DNA of 64,000 nucleotides from Chromobacterium rhizoryzae (lineage in GTDB: Bacteria; Pseudomonadota; Gammaproteobacteria; Burkholderiales; Chromobacteriaceae): positions 372,001 through 436,000 of the forward strand of contig NZ_CP066126.1 in NCBI RefSeq assembly GCF_020544465.1. Reading direction: 5' to 3'. The notes under the pieces are model-generated. The model saw only the letters and a program-made list of their open reading frames with translations. It ran no database searches and had not been told where the DNA came from. Shown here one piece after another: positions 58,970-64,000 of this stretch (position 1 is its first letter; each line of letters opens with the position of its first letter). A program made the translations under genes and the position numbers.

Positions 58970-60349
58970 ATGGACTACGCGAATCGTCACGTCGTGGTGG
59001 TGGGCTTGGGAGGCTCGGGCCTGGCGGCCGCGCGCTACCTGGCCGCGCACGGCGCGCGCGTGAGCGTGGCCGACGCCAAGCCGTCGGCCGAGCGCGTGGC
59101 CGAGCTGCGCGCCTTCCTGCCGCAGGCGGAAGTGCGCGCCGGCGATTTCAGCGCCCAGACCTTCGCCGACGCCGACTTGCTGGTGCTGAGCCCGGGCGTG
59201 CCGCTGAAACACCCGGCCGTCGCCGCCTACCGCCAAGCCGGCGGCGAGGTGATCGGCGATATCGAAGTGCTGGCGCGCGCGATCCGCGGCGACGGCAGCA
59301 AGGTGATCGCCATTACCGGTTCCAACGGCAAGAGCACGGTCACCAGCCTGGCGGGCCATCTGTGCGCCGCCGCCGGCCTGGACGCGGTGGTGGCCGGCAA
59401 TATCGGCCTGGCGGTGCTGGAAGCGCAGCTGGAACGCGAGCAAAGCGGCAAGCGCCCGGACGTGTGGGTGCTGGAGCTGTCCAGTTTTCAACTGGAATCC
59501 ACATTTACGCTGGAGGCCGACGCCGCCACGGTGCTGAATATTTCCGAGGACCACCTGGACCGTTACGACGATCTGCTGGACTACGCCCACACCAAGACCC
59601 GGGTGTTCCACGGCGCCGGCGTCCAGGTGCTGAACCGCGACGACGCGCTGGTGCGCGCGATGGTTCGCCCCGGCCGCGCGGTCAAATGGTTCTCGCTGAC
59701 AGAGGATGCCGGATACGCGTTGCGGCAGGATGACGGCCGCTACTGGCTGAGCCTGGACGGCGAGCGGGCCTTCGATTGCGCCGAGATGCGTTTGCAAGGC
59801 CTGCACAACGCCGCCAACGCGCTGGCCGCGCTGGCCTTGTGCGAAGCAGTGGGCGCGCCGCGCGCCGCGCTGCTGCAAGGACTGAAAACCTTCCATGGTT
59901 TGGAGCATCGCGTCGAGCTGGTAGACGAAATCGCCTCGGTTGCGTTTATCGATGATTCCAAGGGCACCAATGTCGGCGCCACCGAAGCGGCGCTGAACGG
60001 CATGACGCGTCCGGTGGTGTTGATCGCCGGCGGCGACGGCAAGGGCCAGGACTTCGCGCCGCTGGCGCCGGCCTGCCGCCGCATCGCCCGCGCCGTGCTG
60101 TTGATCGGCCGCGACGCCGGCAAGATCCGCGCCGCGCTGTCCGCCACCGGCTTGCCCTTGCACGACTGCGAGACGCTGGAAGAAGCCACCCGCCGCGCGG
60201 CGGAACTGGCACAGCCGGGCGACGTGGTGTTGCTGTCGCCGGCCTGCGCCAGTCTGGACATGTTCCGCAACTACGCGCATCGCGCCCAGGTGTTCATCGA
60301 CGCCGTGCGCGAGTGGAAAGCGCGGCAAGCGGAGGCGACGCGGCCATGA
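58970..60349 (+). CDS. murD: UDP-MurNAc-L-Ala:D-glutamate ligase MurD
   Basis: Adds D-glutamate to UDP-MurNAc-L-Ala. From the ATG at 58970 (AGGAAG upstream) it is 459 residues. VVVGLGGSGLAAARYL is the N-terminal UDP-binding fold, ITGSNGKSTV the ATP loop, ELSSFQLES and NISEDHLDRY the central domain, and DDSKGTNVGAT the C-terminal hinge. It overlaps ftsW by 4 bp. Confidence 0.96.
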   Translation: MDYANRHVVVVGLGGSGLAAARYLAAHGARVSVADAKPSAERVAELRAFLPQAEVRAGDFSAQTFADADLLVLSPGVPLKHPAVAAYRQAGGEVIGDIEVLARAIRGDGSKVIAITGSNGKSTVTSLAGHLCAAAGLDAVVAGNIGLAVLEAQLEREQSGKRPDVWVLELSSFQLESTFTLEADAATVLNISEDHLDRYDDLLDYAHTKTRVFHGAGVQVLNRDDALVRAMVRPGRAVKWFSLTEDAGYALRQDDGRYWLSLDGERAFDCAEMRLQGLHNAANALAALALCEAVGAPRAALLQGLKTFHGLEHRVELVDEIASVAFIDDSKGTNVGATEAALNGMTRPVVLIAGGDGKGQDFAPLAPACRRIARAVLLIGRDAGKIRAALSATGLPLHDCETLEEATRRAAELAQPGDVVLLSPACASLDMFRNYAHRAQVFIDAVREWKARQAEATRP

Positions 60350-61503
60350 TCGTGCACGGAGCCCGGCGTTACGCCGCCATCAAGCCGTTCGACGAGGCGC
60401 TGTCCTGGGCGCTGGCCCTGCTGTTGTCGATCAGCCTGGTGATGGTGTACTCGGCGTCCATCGCCTACGCCGAGGCCGACGCGGCCACGCACAACCGCTA
60501 CTTCTACCTGATCCGTCACATGATCTTCATGACGATAGGGCTGAGCGCGGCCTATATCGCCTTCCAGATTCCAACGGCGTTCTGGCAGAAGTACTCCGGC
60601 AAGATTTTCCTGATCGGACTGGTCTTGCTGGTGCTGGTGCTGATTCCCGGCATCGGCAAGATGGTCAACGGCTCGCGGCGCTGGATCAATCTGATCGTGC
60701 TGAACCTGCAGCCGTCGGAGGTGATGAAGTTCGCCACCGTGCTGTACGCGGCGGATTACACCGTGCGCAAGAGCCATTTGCTGCACAGCTTGAAGGAAGG
60801 CTTCGCGCCGATGTTCGCCGCCATGGTGGTGGTGGCTTTCCTGCTGCTGCGCGAGCCGGACTTCGGCGCGCTGATGGTGGTGATGAGCATCGCGATGGGC
60901 GTGCTCTTCCTCGGCGGCATCAATATGCGCATCTTCAGCGGGCTGGCGGTGATGGCGGTGGGCGCCATCGTGGTGTTGATCATTTCCTCGCCGTACCGGC
61001 TGAAGCGGGTGCTGGGCTTCATGGACCCGTGGGACGACCCGTACGGCAAGGGCTACCAGCTGTCGCACTCCTTGATCGCCATCGGTCGCGGCGAGTGGTT
61101 CGGCGTCGGTCTGGGCGGCAGCATAGAGAAATTGTTTTACCTGCCGGAGGCGCACACCGACTTCATCATGGCGGTGATTTCGGAAGAGTTCGGCTTTGCC
61201 GGTATCTGCGTGGTGGTCGGTCTGTACGCCTGGATCGTGCGCCGCGCCTTCCACATCGGCGTGGAATCGAAAAAGCTGGAGCGTTACTACCAGTCGCTGG
61301 TGGCGCAGGGCCTGGGCATCTGGCTCGGCATCCAGGTGTTTTTCAACATCGGGGTGAATATGGGCCTGCTGCCGACCAAGGGTTTGACCTTGCCGCTGAT
61401 GTCTTTCGGCGGCTCGGCGATGTTGATGAATTTGATCGCGGTGGCGGTGCTGCTGCGAGTTGATTATGAAAACCGCCGCATCATGCGCGGCTACAAAGTG
61501 TAG
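60346..61503 (+). CDS. ftsW: Septal SEDS peptidoglycan polymerase FtsW
   Basis: Glycosyltransferase that polymerises lipid II at the septum with FtsI. From the ATG at 60346 it is 385 residues, about ten membrane segments. SEDS landmarks are MVYSASIAYAE, LNLQPSEVMKFA, REPDFGALMV, GRGEWFGVGLGGSIEKLFYLPEAHTDFI (in two parts) and LMSFGGSAMLMNL. The last codons and the stop lie inside a 14-bp perfect hairpin, and a near copy of the 3' end (encoding NRRMMRGNES) lies 116 bp downstream, so the C terminus may have been remodelled. Confidence 0.95.
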   Translation: MIVHGARRYAAIKPFDEALSWALALLLSISLVMVYSASIAYAEADAATHNRYFYLIRHMIFMTIGLSAAYIAFQIPTAFWQKYSGKIFLIGLVLLVLVLIPGIGKMVNGSRRWINLIVLNLQPSEVMKFATVLYAADYTVRKSHLLHSLKEGFAPMFAAMVVVAFLLLREPDFGALMVVMSIAMGVLFLGGINMRIFSGLAVMAVGAIVVLIISSPYRLKRVLGFMDPWDDPYGKGYQLSHSLIAIGRGEWFGVGLGGSIEKLFYLPEAHTDFIMAVISEEFGFAGICVVVGLYAWIVRRAFHIGVESKKLERYYQSLVAQGLGIWLGIQVFFNIGVNMGLLPTKGLTLPLMSFGGSAMLMNLIAVAVLLRVDYENRRIMRGYKV

Positions 61504-61513
61504 CCGCGCATGA
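61481..61513. other. Perfect 14-bp hairpin across the ftsW stop codon
   Basis: TCATGCGCGGCTAC, loop AAAGT, GTAGCCGCGCATGA. The left arm encodes the last FtsW residues (MRGY) and the right arm contains the TAG stop. No T run follows. It could slow termination or protect the ftsW message. Confidence 0.75.
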
Positions 61514-61633
61514 GCAGCGCTGTCAGGCGCCTTAGGGCGTAAGCCCGTAGGGTGGCGGTTTCTGCGAGTCCGAAGGGCGAAGCAAAAACCGGCGCATGAT
61601 GCGCGGCAACGAGAGTTAACGGAACGGATAGAG
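61504..61633 (+). repeat. ftsW-murG spacer with repeat-like hairpins and duplicated ftsW end
   Basis: The 130-bp spacer breaks an otherwise tightly packed operon. It contains GGGC-GTAA-GCCC (61535-61546), CGGTTTCTGC pairing with GCAAAAACCG (61556-61591), the palindrome GCGCATGATGCGC (61592-61604), and a 26-bp near copy of the ftsW 3' end at 61585-61610 with three mismatches. The central part resembles the GTAGGGTGG-type intergenic repeats of betaproteobacteria. Confidence 0.6.
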
Positions 61634-62716
61634 ATGGCGAATCGCACGGTCATGGTGATGGCGGCTGGCACGGGTGGACACATCGTCCCCGGCCTCGCCG
61701 TGGCCAAGGAATTGCAAAGCCGGGGCTGGAAGGTGGTGTGGCTGGGCACCCGGCGCGGCATGGAGAACAAGCTGGTGCCGCCGACCGGCATTCCGCTGGA
61801 GCGGCTGAATTTCCACGGCGTGCGCGGCAAGGGCCTGCTGGGCTCGCTCAAGGGCGCGTTGCAGCTGGCCGGCGCTTTCTTCAGCAGCGCGGCGCAGATT
61901 TTCCGTCACCGCCCGGACGTGGTGCTGGGCATGGGCGGTTACGTCTGCCTGCCCGGCGGCGTGATGGCGGGCCTGCTGTGGAAACCGCTGGTCCTGGTCA
62001 ACGCCGACGCCGGCCTGTTGTTGAGCAATAAGGCCTTGCTGCCCTTCGCCAAGAAACTGGCCTGCGGTTTCGACGGCGACGCGGCGCGCAACGGCAAGGC
62101 GCTGGTCACCGGCAATCCGGTGCGTGGGGAGATCGAGGGCATCGCCGCGCCGGCGGAGCGCTTCGCCGGCCGCAGCGGCCCGCTGAAGGTCTTGGTGGTG
62201 GGCGGCAGCCTGGGCGCCAAGGTTTTGAATGAAACGCTGCCGCAGGCGATGGCCAAGCTGCCGGCCGACAAGCGGCCGCGACTGACGCATCAGACCGGCG
62301 AGGCGAACTTCGCCGCGGTCGAGGCCGCGTATCAGGCCGCGGGCCTGCGGGAGCAAGTGGAACTGCTGCCCTTCGTCGACGATATGCCGCAGCGCCTGGC
62401 CGAATGCGATCTGGTGATCTGCCGCGCCGGCGCGATCACGGTCAGCGAATTGTGCGCGGCCGGCGTGCCCAGCGTGCTGGTGCCGCTGGTGGTGTCCACC
62501 ACCGGCCATCAGCGCGACAACGCCGAGTGGATGGCGCAGGCCGGCGCGGCCTGGCATCTGCCGCAGAAAGAATTGAACGCCGACGGGCTTGCGGGCCTGC
62601 TGGCGGGTTTGGATAGAGAGCAGTTGCTGGACAAGGCCGAACGCGCGCGCGCGCTGGCGCGTTCCGGCGCGGCCGGCCGGGTGGCCGACCTGTGCCAGCA
62701 GCTGGCCCGGGAATGA
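61634..62716 (+). CDS. murG: Lipid II-forming GlcNAc transferase MurG
   Basis: Peripheral membrane GT-B glycosyltransferase that adds GlcNAc to lipid I to give lipid II. It has 360 residues. The glycine-rich AAGTGGHIVPGLAVA loop is at about 9-23, MGGYVCLPGG follows, the second G loop is VVGGSLGAKVLN, and the donor site is CRAGAITVSELCAAGVPSVLVPL with TGHQRDNAEWM. It resumes the cluster after the hairpin spacer. Confidence 0.96.
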   Translation: MANRTVMVMAAGTGGHIVPGLAVAKELQSRGWKVVWLGTRRGMENKLVPPTGIPLERLNFHGVRGKGLLGSLKGALQLAGAFFSSAAQIFRHRPDVVLGMGGYVCLPGGVMAGLLWKPLVLVNADAGLLLSNKALLPFAKKLACGFDGDAARNGKALVTGNPVRGEIEGIAAPAERFAGRSGPLKVLVVGGSLGAKVLNETLPQAMAKLPADKRPRLTHQTGEANFAAVEAAYQAAGLREQVELLPFVDDMPQRLAECDLVICRAGAITVSELCAAGVPSVLVPLVVSTTGHQRDNAEWMAQAGAAWHLPQKELNADGLAGLLAGLDREQLLDKAERARALARSGAAGRVADLCQQLARE

Positions 62717-62753
62717 CAGAGCGTCATACGAGCGCTCAAGCAGAGACACAGAC

Positions 62754-64000
62754 ATGAAACACAGGGTCAAACACATACATTTCGTCGGCATCGGCGGCGT
62801 GGGCATGTGCGGCATCGCCGAGGTGCTGCACGGCCTGGGCTTTACCGTGTCCGGCTCCGACATGGCGGAAAGCGCCACCAGCAAGCGGCTGATCGATCAG
62901 GGCATCCGCGTGTTCTACGGCCACGACGCCACCTATATGCACGGCGCCGACGTGGTGGTGACCTCCACCGCGGTCAAGGCCGACAATCCGGAAGTGCTGG
63001 AAGCGCGCGCCAACAAGATCCCGGTGATCCCGCGCGCGCTGATGCTGGCGGAACTGATGCGCTTCAAGCAGGGCATCGCCATCGCCGGCACCCACGGCAA
63101 GACCACCACCACCAGCCTGACCGCTTCGGTGCTGGGCGCGGCCGGCCTGGACCCCACCTTCGTCATCGGCGGCAAGCTGACCGCGGCCGGCACCAATGCG
63201 CGCCTGGGCTCCGGCGAGTTCCTGGTGGCCGAGGCCGACGAATCGGACGCCTCCTTCCTGCATCTGACTCCGGTGATGGCGGTGGTGACCAATATCGACG
63301 CCGACCACATGGACACCTACGACCACAGCTTCGACAAGCTCAAGCAGGCTTTCGTCGACTTCCTGCAGCGGCTGCCGTTCTACGGCCGCGCGGTGCTGTG
63401 CGTGGATGACCCCAATGTGCGCGAGATCCGCGGCCGCATCACCAAGCCGGTGACCACCTACGGTCTGGACGACTCCGCCGACATCTACGCCGAGAACGTG
63501 CGCGCCGCCGCCGGCCAGATGCATTTCGACGTGGTGGTGAAGAACGGCAAGGAAGTGCGTTTCCCGGTGGTGTTGAACATGCCGGGCCGCCACAACGTGC
63601 TCAACGCGCTGTCCGCCATCGCCATCGGCCTGGAGTGCGGCGCCAGCGTGGAAGCGATCCAGCAAGGCCTGGCCGAGTTCGCCGGCGTCGGCCGCCGCTT
63701 CCAGCGTTACGGCGAAGTGCCGGCCAAGGACGGCGGCCGCTTCACCCTGGTGGACGATTATGGCCATCACCCGGTGGAAATGGCCGCCACGCTGGCCGCG
63801 GTGCGCGGCGCCTTCCCGGACAAGCGTCTGGTGCTGGCCTTCCAGCCGCACCGCTACACCCGCACTCGGGACCTGTTTGAAGACTTCGTCAAAGTGCTGT
63901 CCAGCGTGGACGCCTTGCTGCTGTCCGAAGTCTACGCCGCTGGCGAAGCGCCCATCGTGGCCGCCGACGGCCGCGCCTTGGCGCGCGCGGTGCGCGTGCA
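62754..64000 (+). CDS. murC: UDP-MurNAc:L-alanine ligase MurC (3' end outside window)
   Basis: Starts stem peptide assembly by adding L-alanine to UDP-MurNAc. About 415 of an expected ~465 residues are present; the gene runs off the right edge. MKHRVKHIHFVGIGGVGMCGIAEVL is the N-terminal UDP-binding region, AGTHGKTTTTSL the ATP loop near residue 110, EADESDASFLHL, NIDADHMDTYDHS and the histidine-rich DDYGHHPVEMAATL and FQPHRYTRTRDLF segments follow. It comes 37 bp after murG; the next genes would likely be murB, ddl and ftsQAZ. Confidence 0.96.
   Translation, partial: MKHRVKHIHFVGIGGVGMCGIAEVLHGLGFTVSGSDMAESATSKRLIDQGIRVFYGHDATYMHGADVVVTSTAVKADNPEVLEARANKIPVIPRALMLAELMRFKQGIAIAGTHGKTTTTSLTASVLGAAGLDPTFVIGGKLTAAGTNARLGSGEFLVAEADESDASFLHLTPVMAVVTNIDADHMDTYDHSFDKLKQAFVDFLQRLPFYGRAVLCVDDPNVREIRGRITKPVTTYGLDDSADIYAENVRAAAGQMHFDVVVKNGKEVRFPVVLNMPGRHNVLNALSAIAIGLECGASVEAIQQGLAEFAGVGRRFQRYGEVPAKDGGRFTLVDDYGHHPVEMAATLAAVRGAFPDKRLVLAFQPHRYTRTRDLFEDFVKVLSSVDALLLSEVYAAGEAPIVAADGRALARAVRV

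Overview
The window is a gene-dense, high-GC (roughly two thirds G+C) bacterial chromosome segment. Gene content and order point to a betaproteobacterium of the order Neisseriales, most likely Chromobacterium or a close relative: resB-ccsB-cytochrome c4 beside yihA/engB, mreBCD-mrdA-rodA divergent from gatCAB, and a complete dcw cluster with a meso-DAP-type MurE. The genus is an inference from order and composition. No rRNA, tRNA, prophage, CRISPR array or intact insertion sequence was seen.

Layout. 0.2-5.7 kb: an MFS drug-type exporter, rsmA and the glutamate/aspartate ABC importer gltIJKL. 5.8-13.1 kb: a small secreted protein, a GIY-YIG protein, a TerC/CBS/CorC membrane protein, the system II cytochrome c maturation pair ccsB-resB, cytochrome c4 and the GTPase yihA, followed by a candidate structured RNA. 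13.3-23.2 kb: rlpA, trmL, comF, then a biotin group (bioB, bioF, bioH, bioC) with a GAF-GAF-GGDEF-EAL protein and a methyltransferase embedded in it. 23.2-33.4 kb: a GNAT enzyme, a patatin lipoprotein, a glutathione transferase, a sterol-desaturase-like hydroxylase, a glycine-zipper protein, two tandem AroP-like permeases, an NSS transporter and map. 33.5-41.5 kb: azlCD with an AraC regulator, marC, a PCu(A)C copper chaperone, a SelW-like protein, dinB and an M16 protease. 41.8-47.4 kb: the rod-shape cluster mreB-mreC-mreD-mrdA-rodA on the minus strand. 47.8-51.2 kb: gatCAB. 51.5-64 kb: the division and cell-wall cluster mraZ-rsmH-ftsL-ftsI-murE-murF-mraY-murD-ftsW-murG-murC, cut by the window end in murC, with an obvious sigma70 promoter and MraZ repeats in front.

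The most unusual signal is non-coding. Six copies of a roughly 140-bp imperfect palindrome, ending in GAGCCTGTTTACGATCT and its complement, lie at about 5.7, 13.2, 29.5, 33.4, 34.7 and 41.7 kb, all in the same orientation. Arm and loop stems are preserved by compensatory changes. Most copies are flanked by TNA triplets, and in five of six that triplet is exactly the stop codon (TAA or TGA) of the adjoining gene (gltL, rlpA, azlD, the AraC gene, rodA). It looks like a MITE-like family that sits on stop codons. Other points are a four-hairpin RNA candidate behind yihA, a perfect FNR/ANR site at 27401, a duplicated ftsW 3' end with a 14-bp hairpin across its stop codon, and a terminator between mreB and mreC.
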